DNA of 64,000 bases. It comes from Euglena gracilis. Taxonomy: Eukaryota; Euglenida; Euglenophyceae; Euglenales. A program made the translations under genes and the position numbers. Of the stretch, positions 21,901-29,615 are shown piece after piece; within the stretch, counting starts at the first letter, position 1, and each line of letters opens with the position of its first letter. The notes under the pieces are model-generated. The model searched no databases. It saw only the letters and a list, made by a program, of their open reading frames with translations, and had not been told where the DNA came from. Where the stretch lies: positions 28,208,635 through 28,272,634 of the forward strand of contig CP154954.1 of assembly GCA_039621445.1 (NCBI GenBank), written 5' to 3'.

Positions 21901-23140
21901 TGCGATTGCTGTCCGGAGACAGTTGGCAGGGTATGAACCATTGGGATGGGCCCCCGGCAGTGTTTCCAGCTCACATCTTGTCTTCGACCCTGGACGCCAA
22001 GGGTGTGCTGCCTGCTTCGCTCTCCTGTCTCATTCTGGGTTGAAGCTGAAAAATGGGGGGGATCCATAAATGTCTTATTTTGGGCAAAATTAAGAGTTTG
22101 AAGTGAGAAAGCCTTCTTGGCTTGCAAATCCCAAAATGATCCACACACACCATTTGGGGTTTATAAATGGCAGGGTTGTGGCGTGGAACAAACAATGTGT
22201 GCATTCTTGGGGGTGAAGTGGAAATTGAACAACACCCAAAAAAAACAATATTTTTTGTTCTGTTTTGGCATTGCTTTGTTCTTTGGACGCTTTCGCCCAC
22301 CATTCCAGGTGATTGGTTTGCCAAACAGGTGTTCCAACATCCGATTTGAATCAGCCAATTCCCTTCTCGCAGGGCACATTGGTGAAGGGAGCCCGTCGCA
22401 AGCAAGCTGAGCCACCGGGGCAGGTGTTCTTTTGATGGCAAAGGGCGGATAGAGGTGTAGCAAAGCTCGGCGCCCACTGGCAAATTCACCCCCGCCTGAC
22501 ACTGACACGGGTGGGGGTGCCTTTTTTTCCCAAGGGAGGTGGTCAGAATGGGTGAGTTTTTAGTGGGCTGCCCCCCCCCCCCCAGGCCTCATCCCTCCAC
22601 CCTCGTCGCCCCCCTCTTCCCCATGTTAACGATAATTCATTTTTCCATGTTTTTTTTTGTGTCATTGCTCTTGAATGTTTTTGCAGTGTCTATTTTTGGC
22701 TGTGCCCACAGGCCATTTTTGTGTTTTTTTTCTGCAAATAATTTTCCCCTTTTTTGACCCACAAGTGACCCAATATTATTTCCAGCAAATCCGAACATAC
22801 AAAGAGGAACAGGAAAAAAATTTCCAGCTTTACCCTCTGACACCCCCCCATCAAGGTCAGTGTGGGCACCAATTTTTGGAACGCATGGTGGCCACTGCCT
22901 CAGCTTGCCATCAACCCCCATCCATCCCTGCAACAGACCCACCCATCTCTCCGGGGGCAGTGCTGGAGATGCCCATCGCCAGCCATTTGGCCACCACCCC
23001 TGCCATCCATGGGCACTTGCGCTCCATGGCAGAGAGCTTCTCTACCGCAAACCACAGGCTCCTGCCGAATTATGGTCGTGACCACGGTTCTTTTCCATGT
23101 TTTTCCATCATCAGGCAGCCGAGAGTGTTTACGTGCCTGA
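819..23140 (+). CDS. Misato/DML1-like gene, about 12 exons (gene span)
   Basis: Misato proteins are tubulin/FtsZ-related factors involved in mitochondrial distribution and spindle function. The first exon begins MAGEVV and has a HFW motif, then DVLY and TPR-LLVDFK, as at the Misato N-terminus. Later exons give HPDSLQLV (family HPRS), RRFVEGCDALQGYH (family FYVEECDYLQGF), a PFPLLLFD segment, AAALDTYLLP and QAIVVRG, all in family order. Joins 3688/4416, 4610/4748, 4938/5859 and 5978/6243 keep codon phase and use GT/AG borders. The intron 6634-20860 is about 14 kb and repeat-filled. The C-terminal exons are less certain, and the predicted tail does not resemble the animal one. A one-base frame change inside exon 8 means the gene may be broken here or the assembly may be wrong. 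Family assignment is from remembered similarity, not a search. Confidence 0.7.
1030..1605. mobile_element. Second copy of the 287-766 family, interrupted
   Basis: It shares GCTAGGGGCAG-CACCC, GGTGCCTGCCCAT, CGGCGC(T/C)GGGGGCCC-GAAAAGG and CAATGAAAATTTTCTGG with 287-766 in the same order. It ends GGTCAGTAAGCA. Its middle is interrupted by the element at 1094-1460. Exact ends are unclear. Confidence 0.5.
1094..1460. mobile_element. hAT-like MITE, TSD ATGGGGTT
   Basis: It has perfect 18-bp inverted ends CAGGGTTTGATATAAGGA and TCCTTATATCAAACCCTG. An exact 8-bp duplication ATGGGGTT lies at 1086-1093 and 1461-1468. It contains C/G runs and a GGCGCTTTGCGCC hairpin. It sits inside the older element at 1030-1605. 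CAGGG ends with 8-bp duplications are typical of the hAT superfamily. Confidence 0.85.
1665..1853 (+). CDS. Misato candidate exon 2
   Basis: An open segment of 63 codons follows an acceptor (GGCCAG ending 1664) and ends before GT at 1854. It is in phase 0 at both ends, so it joins exon 1 in frame. It encodes an acidic stretch (PSVEYEWRLGEQLEGL, then DEEGEGPDEPVRYREYSDDPG). I see no clear family motif here; the case rests on borders, phase and composition. A small transposon begins 48 bases downstream. Confidence 0.45.
1902..2266. mobile_element. hAT-like MITE, TSD TTCCCCAT
   Basis: The ends are CAGACAATTGCTTA and TAAGCAATTGTATG, inverted with one mismatch. An exact duplication TTCCCCAT lies at 1894-1901 and 2267-2274. 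The body has C/G runs, repeated GTGACTGGTTTTTT-type segments and CGGCGCCGAAGGTGCCGG. The copy at 23616-23927 is the same family. It is inserted in a Misato intron. Confidence 0.85.
2275..3582. other. Misato intronic sequence with repeats
   Basis: Apart from the candidate exon at 2532-2645, the stretch holds a C/G-run element (about 3008-3280, GGTGTGACC to GGGTCACC ends, C-rich arms and an internal CGGCGCCAAAGGC). There is also an open plus-strand stretch at about 2821-2960 (DQPLFCDAEQADGLEEL) with no clean splice border. The AT-rich part 3285-3400 shows nothing. Confidence 0.35.
2532..2645 (+). CDS. Misato candidate exon 3
   Basis: This 38-codon segment lies between a CTCACAG acceptor and a GT at 2646 and is phase 0 on both sides, compatible with exons 2 and 4. 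It reads QESQKKRRVDSGEQEANVAQ and continues with an aromatic stretch. It has no recognisable motif and could be a chance open frame. Confidence 0.3.
3583..3688 (+). CDS. Misato exon with HPDSL motif
   Basis: This 106-base exon starts after an AG at 3581-3582 and has a CCACAG/GT donor at 3689. It reads RTVGYLAGHSEQYIVPELHP followed by DSLQLV. The HPxSL motif with preceding aromatic residues corresponds to the Misato W-DF...HPRS segment. It ends in phase 1 with a G that combines with GT at 4416-4417, restoring the frame of the next exon. Confidence 0.6.
3838..4012. repeat. Short direct repeats CAACGACCACCCC
   Basis: CCAACGACCACCCCTCGGTCAGTAGC and AAACGACCACCCCCTGGTCAGTGGC repeat about 85 bases apart, followed by a C-run. 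They look like arms of a degraded small element related to the one at 5064-5500. Confidence 0.35.
4416..4610 (+). CDS. Misato exon with FVEGCDALQGYH motif
   Basis: The acceptor is a C-run plus TGCAG and the donor is CTGCA/GTCACC. The exon encodes GLGLYNMFPMGADAQTFAID and then FAEPIRRFVEGCDALQGYHM, followed by CDALGAFGGL. This is the most recognisable Misato block: an acidic-cysteine motif, then LQG, then a D-G-F/GG loop. Phase 1 at both ends is consistent with its neighbours. Confidence 0.75.
4748..4938 (+). CDS. Misato exon with LLNFGF motif
   Basis: The acceptor is TCGTCCAG and the donor is GATTTG/GTGTGC. It joins the previous exon in phase 1 and ends in phase 0. It reads through HQTLHHTLHLLNFGFSTADL, which lines up with the family LLNTAFGL-HLT region. 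Confidence 0.62.
5064..5500. mobile_element. Fold-back element with TAGTCGTACGACC arms
   Basis: Inverted ends (TACCCCCCCCCTAGTCGTACGACC at 5078 onward, GGTCATACGACTAGGGGGGGG near 5466-5487) flank four copies of ATGACCACCCCCCGGTCACAGG. The centre has CCGGCGCGAAGCGCCGG. The flanks carry GCATATT-like words; the target duplication is unclear. Confidence 0.5.
5501..5850. repeat. Degenerate TTTTGGCCATTT-rich intron sequence
   Basis: A low-complexity stretch of repeated GGCC(A/C)TTTT words, read as part of the intron before exon 7. A similar composition appears on the other strand at 20200-20510. No gene seen. Confidence 0.3.
5859..5978 (+). CDS. Misato exon with PFPLLLFD motif
   Basis: This 40-codon exon has a CTTCACAG acceptor and an ACAGCA/GTGTGC donor and is phase 0 at both ends. 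It encodes SAAGDVYVPLNIADWMIPTD, then PAPFPLLLFDLKADAVAQTA. The VPL, the proline-rich turn and F-x-LLFD match the strand before the family's A-I-L-A-TALDT motif. Confidence 0.65.
6243..6633 (+). CDS. Misato exon with AAALDT and IVVRG motifs; internal frame change
   Basis: The acceptor is a C-run plus TCAG. The first part (VIAAALDTYLLPTR, then LCRALRTYNSMRVSSMFCAV) matches the family ATALDTVTVPYR and following helix. The second part (ALAVVFPDNASLAAALRATP, then AVGQAIVVRGLQQLP) matches the family Q-S-VVLRG region, but in the +1 frame. The shift falls between about 6385 and 6450. The only AG in that stretch (6390-6391) pairs with no upstream GT to give the needed length, so a one-base indel fits better than an intron. 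The donor is GAAG/GTGTGC at 6634. Confidence 0.65.
9653..9924. mobile_element. hAT-like MITE A, CAGGCTGTTTTT ends
   Basis: The ends are CAGGCTGTTTTT and AAAAACAGCCTG. The flanks are ATCCGTAG (9645-9652) and ATCTGTAG (9925-9932), an 8-bp duplication with one mismatch. The body has a G-run arm, GCGCCAAAGGCGG and a C-run. It abuts element B through the shared 8-mer. A related, reversed sequence lies at 53837 onward. Confidence 0.8.
9933..10372. mobile_element. hAT-like MITE B, CAGGCTTTTG ends
   Basis: The ends are CAGGCTTTTG and CAAAAGCCTG. The flanks are ATCTGTAG (9925-9932) and ATCCGTAG (10373-10380). The body has repeated (GG)GATCTGCTAGCAGGGCTA segments, C/G runs and CCGGCTCAAAGCGCCGG. Confidence 0.8.
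15015..15291. mobile_element. MITE A, duplicated in tandem copy 2
   Basis: Same element and same flanks as 9653-9924, carried along by the 5.4-kb tandem duplication. Confidence 0.8.
15300..15731. mobile_element. MITE B, duplicated in tandem copy 2
   Basis: Same element and same flanks as 9933-10372. Here the hairpin reads CCGGCGCAAAGCGCCGG, a better palindrome than in copy 1. Confidence 0.8.
17759..18013. mobile_element. hAT-like MITE with known empty site, TSD ATCTGGAT
   Basis: The ends are CAGGGATTTTTTTAAG and CTTAAAAAAACCCCTG. An exact duplication ATCTGGAT lies at 17751-17758 and 18014-18021. Tandem copy 1 has the uninterrupted site (ATCTGGAT once, 12390-12397). The body is C/G runs around GGCGCCGCACGGGCCG and an AT-rich centre. 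No coding capacity. Confidence 0.92.
18066..19234. repeat. 5.4-kb tandem unit, truncated copy 3
   Basis: It follows the unit from its start through GTGTGATTGTGATGAAGGA, then breaks at about 19234 into unrelated GC-rich sequence. Copies 1 and 2 continue past this point for another 4 kb. Confidence 0.8.
19235..20180. repeat. GC-rich block with GCGCACCTGCGC motifs
   Basis: Its composition is unlike its neighbours. The 12-mer GCGCACCTGCGC or its complement occurs near 19270, 19712, 19965, 19998, 20033 and 20067, with weaker variants. Open frames here (for example 19186-19806, 19698-20201) show no recognisable domain and may reflect GC content. It interrupts the third tandem unit. Origin unknown. 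Confidence 0.4.
20200..20690. repeat. Degenerate repeat plus fragment of the tandem unit
   Basis: 20200-20510 is low-complexity GGCCAAA/GGCAAA sequence. 20595-20690 (GATGACCTCCACAGGTG-CCCTCA-ACCAATTCA) matches 11576-11660 of the tandem unit, so the disrupted third copy leaves a remnant here just before the next Misato exon. Confidence 0.5.
20861..21037 (+). CDS. Misato exon after the giant intron
   Basis: The acceptor is CCTCGCAG and the sequence is GC-rich like exon 8. It encodes DRFARRRGSLPHLRSEEEGL, then LHSLVYAAPRPYPISPPFHC. The P-x-PYPIS/P segment corresponds to the conserved T-P-(Y/F)-P block of Misato. A donor at 21038 leaves phase 0 and one at 21021 leaves phase 1. The exon lies 14.2 kb from exon 8. 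Confidence 0.55.
21038..22785. other. Misato intron, AT-rich
   Basis: Runs of TTTTTTGCGCATTTTTC words and scattered short frames; no exon could be supported. 21668-22069 has an open frame without a family signal. Confidence 0.3.
22786..22855 (+). CDS. Misato candidate exon, QIRTYKEEQEKNF
   Basis: This 70-base exon lies between TATTTCCAG and CATCAAG/GTCAGT, both strong splice borders. It reads QIRTYKEEQEKNFQLYPLTP and ends in phase 1, matching the next exon. Confidence 0.5.
22961..23074 (+). CDS. Misato exon, EMPIASHLATTPAIH
   Basis: The acceptor is GGGGGCAG. The phase-1 join gives V-L-EMPIASHLATTPAIHGHL followed by RSMAESF. This parallels the late Misato block S-I-P-V-x-x-L-x-x-S-x-x-L-H-x-x-L. 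The donor is probably TATG/GTCGTG at 23075. Confidence 0.5.
23115..23140 (+). CDS. Possible last Misato exon with stop
   Basis: After TCATCAG, a phase-1 join gives GSRECLRA and a TGA at 23138-23140. It is very short and unlike known Misato ends. A different donor in the previous exon, or a further downstream exon, is possible. Confidence 0.2.
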
Positions 23141-23615
23141 TGCAGTGAGGTTCTAAGAATGCAGGAATGCAATGCTTTGCCAAAAAAATCACATAGACCT
23201 CGTTCTGGATGTTTGAATTGTATGTATTGTTTTGTTCAAAAAATTGCCAGAAGCTGTCCCCAGTTTTCCAACTCCCGTCTTATGTATTTTTCTGAGCAAA
23301 ATAAGTCGCATGCCACACAGCATTGGTGTGGTGCTTGGGTCTCGTTTCAGGGGAGGCTGCCTCTGCAAATGCAAAGTTTTTTCTTCACCCCAACAATCAC
23401 ACCAACAACATTATTTCCTGACAGGGCCACGGGACCATATGAGGCGGGAAGTTTTTTTTTGCTGAGGACCACCATCAGGCCTAATTGACGTTTGGGCTGG
23501 TTTGGCAATGATCCAACGATGCCAAATGAGGTCTCCCCTGTGTGGATTGTTTTCCCTGAGGATTTCAAATTCTCCCCCGTTTCTTATGGATGTTTTTGGT
23601 TGATTATGTTGGGAC

Positions 23616-23927
23616 CAGTCATTTTTTTAAGCACCGGCCGCCCCCCCCCCCCCCCGGGGGGTGACTGGTTTTTTCAGAGTGACTGACTGGTTTTTGGCCC
23701 GGACCCCCTCCCCCCCGGAGGGTGGTCGGCCAAAAAATGGGTTGACCCCGGCGCCGGAAAAAATTTTTTGGCCTAAAGTGACTGGAAAGTGGCCGACCCC
23801 CCCCCCCCCGGGGGGGGGGGGGAGTGACTGGCTGGTTTTCCCAAAATGAGTGACTGATTGGATTTTAAAAAAAAAGTGGAGTGACCCCCTCCCCCCCCCT
23901 GGGGGGCTCGGTAAAAAAAATTGTATG
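23616..23927. mobile_element. hAT-like MITE, TSD GTTGGGAC
   Basis: Same family as 1902-2266: CAGTCATTTTTTTAAGCACC at the left and a right end reading CATACAATTTTTTTTACC on the other strand. An exact duplication GTTGGGAC lies at 23608-23615 and 23928-23935. The next base (23936) begins CAGGGCGGTCC, the end of another transposon family. Confidence 0.82.
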
Positions 23928-23935
23928 GTTGGGAC

Positions 23936-24130
23936 CAGGGCGGTCCATGAGGGACAGGATATTTTTTTTCTTTTGTCAACCTGGTTTTGCAAAAATATGA
24001 CCATTTTTGGTCATATTTTTGGTCATATTTTTTCCTGTAGATTTTGCATTGAATGTGCTGGGACAGGAAGTTTCACAAACAAAACAGAAGGTTGTGCTGT
24101 CCAAGCCAGGGCGGTCCTTGAGAGTGCAAA
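23936..24130. mobile_element. CAGGGCGGTCC-family fragments
   Basis: CAGGGCGGTCC at 23936 and again at about 24110 flank the family core (AAAAATATGACCATTTTTGG, GCATTGAATGTGCTGGGACAGG). Ends in the same orientation suggest two partial copies. Nothing codes here. Confidence 0.5.
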
Positions 24131-25085
24131 GGGGAAAGGGACCGTGGTCCGACGTTGATGATTGGCGAGAGGCAAAGGGCCAGGAGGGTGCCAAGGGGGC
24201 CGCACGGTGGCTGAACCCCCTCCCCGCCGTGGCAACCACGCCAGAATGGCAGTGGGGGTCGCATTCAACCAAAGCAGCCGTAAGCGCATCTGTGGTTCCA
24301 TTGAGGTTGGGGTTCAAACCCTCATAACGGGGTACGGGGGTGCTCCCCCTCCTCCTGGACGAGAGGAGGCTCCAGACCACCTCCCCCCACCTGCCAAGGA
24401 GGTCTGGGCACCTGGGACCCCAAAAAATCAACATTTTCCTTCCGTGCTTTGCGACGACAATTTTTTGTTTTTCTGACAGGTTTTTGTTTACAAAGGCCCA
24501 AAATGGCAATTTCGGCCATTTTCAGGGGCCAAAATTTTTTCGGCCCAGCTCTGTTCTTTGCACTCTTTGCCCTCATTTACATCGAATGCCTTGGGTGTTT
24601 GGGTTGGGGCAGGGTTTTGGGGGGGGGGCAGGGGGGGTGGTTGTTTGACAGAAGCAGGTGGGTGACCCCCTGGGGGTCACCAAGTGACCCGGCTTTGATT
24701 TTTTCGTGAGGAAGAGCTGGTCACCCTCTTGAGCCCAACACGTTGTATTCCCTTGTTGATGAGTATGCAGACGGAGCAATGTGCAGTGAGGATGAAGATG
24801 GCGTGGACGATTAGTGCGCAGAAAGTTTTCCCTCGACGTTTGACTTGTTCAGTGTGATTTCTCCAGGCTTTTTGCTTTCTTTTAGGATTTTCTTTCAAGG
24901 AACCCACAACCGGAGCGAAATTTGAAAGTCGAGTTTTGGGTGGATGGGGGAAGGCAGACGCACGTGCACGCAGAAGGCTGAGGGGGCACCGCTGCCCAAC
25001 ACCTGTCCTGCCCACCCCGAGGGGGTGACTGGCTGATTTTTTTGGCACTCCCAGGAAGGACGCTGAGGGCGAAGCAACAGAGGGG
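24131..25085. other. Intergenic, one C/G-run element
   Basis: 24300-24700 contains GGAGGCTCCAGACC-type arms, an AT-rich centre (TTTCCTTCCGTGCTTTGCGACG) and the palindrome GGTGACCCCCTGGGGGTCACC (24661). It is probably another small element, ends not resolved. No gene seen in the rest. Confidence 0.35.
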
Positions 25086-28000
25086 TTAGGTCCTGCTTCT
25101 TTTGCCGGCGTGTTGGTTGTTTTTTGGCGGGGTCCCGGACTCCCACGGCACGGGAAGGGACCAAGAGGGCGAGGCGCAAGAAGATGGTGAGTGGTCTTTC
25201 TTACCGCGCGTTTGTTGCCGGAGTTTGCGGAGGGGTCCCCTGTCCAGACACCTCGAACTCCGCACTTTGCCATTTTCGGACTCCCACGACAGAGGAAGGG
25301 GGAGGAAGGGACCAAGAGGGCGAAGCACAAGAAGATGGTGAGGTCCTGCTTTCCTTGCCGGCTGTTCTGTTCTGGTGTGTTTGTGCGTGCGCGGGGGGTG
25401 CTTCTTACTGCGCCTTTGTTGCCGGAGTTGGCGAAGATGAGGCCTCGTCCGACACCTTGGCGAAGTGGAACCGTCGTGGCCCCGCCCCCCCCTCACGCAT
25501 GGTTGCTTGCTGGGGGGCCCCCCCCTCGATGGGGATGGTGGTCTCTTTCTGGTGTTTTTCCGGGTGGGTGGTTGGGGCTGCTTGGTCGGGGGTCCCCTTT
25601 CTGGTTGGGATGTTTTTCTTTTTCCGCTGATTTTTTGGGTGGGGGGGTTGGGCTCACCATCTTCTTGTGCTTCGCCCTCTTGGTCCCTTCCTCCCCCTTC
25701 CTCTGTCGTGGGAGTCCGAGACCATTCGGGCTCCGCACTGCGAGATGGTGAGGTACTGTGCACCCCCCTTTGGGCCATAATATTTTGAATTTTTGAAACG
25801 ACACCCAGTCGCAAATAGTGAGCTTGGAAGGCCCCAAAATTTTTCCACTGACCCAGCTGCTGGACTTCTTCCACTTGTAAACCCGCATTTTTCCACCATA
25901 AAACCCCAGCCCCTCTGGTGCTGTGGGGTTTCCAGTGGGTGGTGTCCACCCCCCCCTCTTGCAGAATTTCTTTGGTAAGGGAATTCACTCTTTCTGATGT
26001 CAAAGGTCGTTTACCATCCAAAGACCATAACAAATTATTTTTGTGCCCAACCATGTGGGCTGTCCTTTCCACATACTCTTTCAATAGGTGCCAGGGGCTG
26101 ATGAGGGGGGTGTGTGGTAAATTCAAAACTTCCTCCCATCTTGGGAATTGCCACCCTTTTCTTTGCAATAAAATGAAATTTTTTTCTCCCACGAAACTGA
26201 TTTTTCGCTGTGTCCTGGCTAAATCAACCCCCCTGTGGAGGGCCAAAAGCCTCCAACAAATGATGAGTCTGTTTCTGAGCTCTTTCACAGAGAGTTCTGA
26301 GAGGGGTCTTGATTGTTTGATGATGTTGTTTAGAAAATCAGTAGGGTCCCAGAAATGGGCATACTTGCAGACATTGGAATTCCATTTCCTTTTCAATGGA
26401 GACAAAAGAGGGGAAAACCTCAATGACCCAAACCCTGGGAGTAATAAAACTGCTGCATATGCATTGCGTGCAGTGTTGAGGCTGTGGGCAGCCAAATCAA
26501 GGATGGCCTCGGCCATCTTGTGGACTGTGCAGTCCTGCAGGGGCACCCCTTTGTGCGACAATTGGCCCACCAATGTCCTGAAGGCTGAATCATATCTCTT
26601 GACATTTCCCAGATTTTTTATGTAAGTGTCGATACTGGACATCGAAACTTCCTGGGATTGTAATATTTGCCTGACACAATCAAGCAGGCCAATTTCCACC
26701 TTGGGGGGGGCATCTCCTCCCCCCAGCAGTTGGTGAATAGACCCCATTGGGGGGGTACCAACAAAACTTTGCTGCTGCCTGGCTTTCTGATTGCCATTAA
26801 TTGGCGCCACCATGATGTTGAAGCCCAGTGGGGTACGATCAACAGACAAGTCAGGTCTGGGTTTACCATTAATCTCTGAACCCATTGGGGAATGATGCTC
26901 CAGGGGGGGTTTGCATAAACTGGGGGGAGCCCCCTCAAATCTGCCTTCAAGGCATCCACCAGCAAAGCCCCTTGGTGGGGGTACCGACAAACAAACTTGG
27001 GGAATTTTTTGTTGCTGGGTGTGCAAAACATGTCCTCCTCTGGGGTAATGTCCTGTCTGAAAAATTTCAGAATTTGGTGAAAGAGATGTAGGTTTTGGGT
27101 ATAATCCCCTGGGTCCTTTTGCTCCCTGGTCAGGGAGTCTGCCAATTGCTCTTTTGTGGGAACCCAAACCACCTGCAAATTGATTTGCTTTTCTAGGCAA
27201 TGATACAGCAGGGGTTTTAAAATGGAATTTAGGTAGGGCTTTTTGCCTCCCCATTTTGTTAGATAACTTACAGCCACTTGGCTGTCCACATGAAGCATTA
27301 TGGTTTGTTTTGGCTTTGCCAGACTTTTTACTGTCTCCACTGCTGACATCAATTCTTTTTGGTTGATGTGAAGGATGTGCAGGTCCCTCCAAAAATCCTG
27401 CACTTTTTGGCCTGAGTTTTTGTCCAGCCCCCCCCACTGCCAGGTGCTGCTGTCTGAAAACAGATCCTGAGAGGCCTGGGATTGAAAGGCTCTGCCCACA
27501 CCTGGCTGCAAAAACGCTTTTAACTCCACAATTTGATCTTTGACCCCCTGGGGAATGGTCAGGGTGTGGTCCCAACCCCACTTTGTGTGTAAATCCACCA
27601 TTTTGCAAAGTTGATCTGTCAGAATTCTGAGAAATGGCATGGAAACTAAATAGCTTCTGACCTGCCCCACAATAGAGCTGAGTTTTCTGCAGCTCATTTT
27701 TTGTGCTGTGAGCACTTTTCCCAGCTCCTTTCTTAAGGATTTTAGTTTTTCCTGTGGGATTTCCAGCTGGCCCTTTTTCAAATTGACCCACTGGCCCAAA
27801 TGTTTTATCTCCTGTGTGGGTTCCAGACAGGATTTGGGGAGGTTTAATCTGAAACCTGCCAATAAAAGGTCCTGCTTTATTTCTGCCAAATGTTGGGCTG
27901 CAGTCTTTTTGCTGGGGGCTAACAGCAAAATGTCGTCTAGGTAGATGAAAACTACCTTTCCCTCCTTTCTCCACTTCCTTTCCCAGACTCTCATGAGAGT

Positions 28001-29615
28001 CATAAACTTTTGTGGCAGGCTGCTGATGCCAAAACATGCAGCTTGAAACTGCCAAGTTTCCCCCCCCACTTGCATGCAGACATGTTTTTCCAGGCTGCTG
28101 TGCAGTTTTAGGTGAAAATAAGCATCTTTCAGATTTATTTTTCCACAGAACCATCCTTTTCTTAGGTATGGGAAAATGTTTCCCATGTGTTCCAGTCTGA
28201 ACTTCTGGGGGGTGAAGTGGAGATTTAACTGTCGACAATCTGAGATTAATTTCTTTTTTGTCTTTTCCCCCTCTTTTTTGGAAAGGATGAAATAAGGGAC
28301 AAAATGTTTTGCCTCCTCTGGGGGGATTTGCCTGGTTGCCCCTGCACATTCGTATTCCCTCAGAATTTTTTGGGCAGTCATTATTTCTTGGGGTGTCTTG
28401 AAGGGAACTTTTAATGACATCTGAGGGGGGAGGGGGAGATCTGCCATAACCCCTTCCCTTATCAGGTTTAATACCTCTCTGCTGGCTCCTGCCTTGACCC
28501 AATGGGGGATACTGGCCTGCAGGGCCTTGTAGGGGGGCACCCCTGGGTGTAATGTACCTGGGGATTCCACAGGCCCCATCACAGGGGTCCTTCCCCTGGG
28601 CTGCCCCATCACTGGGGGCCCCTCTGGGTGCCCCATCACTGGGGCTGCAGCTGGCCCTGCCATAGGGCTTTCCAAAGACAGGCTTTCCCCCTGTTTTGGA
28701 ATGATGGGGGAAGGTCTGTGGTGGGGTGGTACATATAATGCTGGGCTGATTATCTTCTGGGGGGGGCCTGCCTGAGCCAATCTTGGGCCTCCCCCCCAAG
28801 GGCTGATGTGGTCTTGATGGTTTTGGCCACCACTTGCCTTCAGGGCCCTTGGGCCTCCAGAGGCACTCAGGCCTGCTTGGCCCCCATTGGCCTTTTCTCC
28901 AGGACTTCTCTGTCCATTTGCCTCCATCTGGCTGCCAGTGGCACACAGGCCTGCTTGGCCTCCATTGGCCTTCTTTCCAGGACTTTCTCTTCTCTGTCCT
29001 TCTGGGTTCCCAGTATAGGCCACCATGGCCTGTGTTTGGCATTGGCTTGCTGCTCCTGGGAGGTTTGTGTCTGAAATTGCTGGGGGAAAAGTTGGACATA
29101 CCTTTTCCCAATGGGATCTCTCCAGGCTGGGGTACTGGCTGCCATAGCCTTGCCCCTGGGCCCACTGCCCTCTTGAATAATGGCTGCCAGAGCCTTGATT
29201 CTGGGCCCCAGGCCCTGTTGAATGATGGCTGCCATAGCCTTGATTTCGATTTGAATCCTTTGGATTTCTGATCTCCCTTGAGAGGCTGCCATAGCCTTTG
29301 CTTCTTCCCCTGGAAGGGGAGGAACTGAGAAAAAGGGGTGGAGTCTGTTGGACCTGTGATGGTAGTCTCCCTGTGTCTCTTCCTGACCACAGTTGTCCAT
29401 GGTCCATGGCCATCATTTTGAGTGGGGGAGTCTGAAATCTTTGATTTGCTGGGGGGTGGGGGGGTTGCGATGGCCACGGACTGACGTGCTGCTGCCGCCT
29501 CATCTCCTTCTGCAGCTGCTGCTGTGACTTCACCTTCCCCAGCTTCAGTTGACTTCTTGGAAGTTCTTTGCAGTTCTTCTTGAAATTCAGAGTTTCTTTG
29601 AAATTCATTCTTCAT
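25086..29615 (-). CDS. DIRS copy 1 frame A: Gag-like N-terminus and tyrosine recombinase
   Basis: A 1509-codon open frame. The N-terminal part (about residues 1-390) is basic and proline-rich, with four RLWQP repeats and DGHGPWTTVVRKR, shared with copy 2, so this is the probable Gag. The middle (about 390-1000) runs opposite the reverse transcriptase frame and is probably not read. From about residue 1000 it encodes the recombinase: RYDSAFRTLVGQL, ALHRGVDLART (first catalytic Arg), HSTRGAG (His-x-x-Arg), and FQAHYLRLG (nucleophile Tyr). After that, a basic tail of over 200 residues crosses the terminal repeats. The recombinase would insert the circular cDNA. Confidence 0.75.
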   Translation of the reverse strand: MKNEFQRNSEFQEELQRTSKKSTEAGEGEVTAAAAEGDEAAAARQSVAIATPPPPSKSKISDSPTQNDGHGPWTTVVRKRHRETTITGPTDSTPFSQFLPFQGKKQRLWQPLKGDQKSKGFKSKSRLWQPSFNRAWGPESRLWQPLFKRAVGPGARLWQPVPQPGEIPLGKGMSNFSPSNFRHKPPRSSKPMPNTGHGGLYWEPRRTEKRKSWKEGQWRPSRPVCHWQPDGGKWTEKSWRKGQWGPSRPECLWRPKGPEGKWWPKPSRPHQPLGGRPKIGSGRPPPEDNQPSIICTTPPQTFPHHSKTGGKPVFGKPYGRASCSPSDGAPRGAPSDGAAQGKDPCDGACGIPRYITPRGAPLQGPAGQYPPLGQGRSQQRGIKPDKGRGYGRSPPPPSDVIKSSLQDTPRNNDCPKNSEGIRMCRGNQANPPRGGKTFCPLFHPFQKRGGKDKKEINLRLSTVKSPLHPPEVQTGTHGKHFPIPKKRMVLWKNKSERCLFSPKTAQQPGKTCLHASGGGNLAVSSCMFWHQQPATKVYDSHESLGKEVEKGGKGSFHLPRRHFAVSPQQKDCSPTFGRNKAGPFIGRFQIKPPQILSGTHTGDKTFGPVGQFEKGPAGNPTGKTKILKKGAGKSAHSTKNELQKTQLYCGAGQKLFSFHAISQNSDRSTLQNGGFTHKVGLGPHPDHSPGGQRSNCGVKSVFAARCGQSLSIPGLSGSVFRQQHLAVGGAGQKLRPKSAGFLEGPAHPSHQPKRIDVSSGDSKKSGKAKTNHNASCGQPSGCKLSNKMGRQKALPKFHFKTPAVSLPRKANQFAGGLGSHKRAIGRLPDQGAKGPRGLYPKPTSLSPNSEIFQTGHYPRGGHVLHTQQQKIPQVCLSVPPPRGFAGGCLEGRFEGAPPSLCKPPLEHHSPMGSEINGKPRPDLSVDRTPLGFNIMVAPINGNQKARQQQSFVGTPPMGSIHQLLGGGDAPPKVEIGLLDCVRQILQSQEVSMSSIDTYIKNLGNVKRYDSAFRTLVGQLSHKGVPLQDCTVHKMAEAILDLAAHSLNTARNAYAAVLLLPGFGSLRFSPLLSPLKRKWNSNVCKYAHFWDPTDFLNNIIKQSRPLSELSVKELRNRLIICWRLLALHRGVDLARTQRKISFVGEKNFILLQRKGWQFPRWEEVLNLPHTPLISPWHLLKEYVERTAHMVGHKNNLLWSLDGKRPLTSERVNSLTKEILQEGGVDTTHWKPHSTRGAGVLWWKNAGLQVEEVQQLGQWKNFGAFQAHYLRLGVVSKIQNIMAQRGVHSTSPSRSAEPEWSRTPTTEEGGGRDQEGEAQEDGEPNPPTQKISGKRKTSQPERGPPTKQPQPPTRKNTRKRPPSPSRGGPPSKQPCVRGGRGHDGSTSPRCRTRPHLRQLRQQRRSKKHPPRTHKHTRTEQPARKAGPHHLLVLRPLGPFLPLPLSWESENGKVRSSRCLDRGPLRKLRQQTRGKKDHSPSSCASPSWSLPVPWESGTPPKNNQHAGKRSRT

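Noticed and set aside
25086-29615. A 1509-aa single polyprotein
   Set aside because: Its central third is the out-of-frame reading of a clear reverse transcriptase/RNase H; only its ends look coding.
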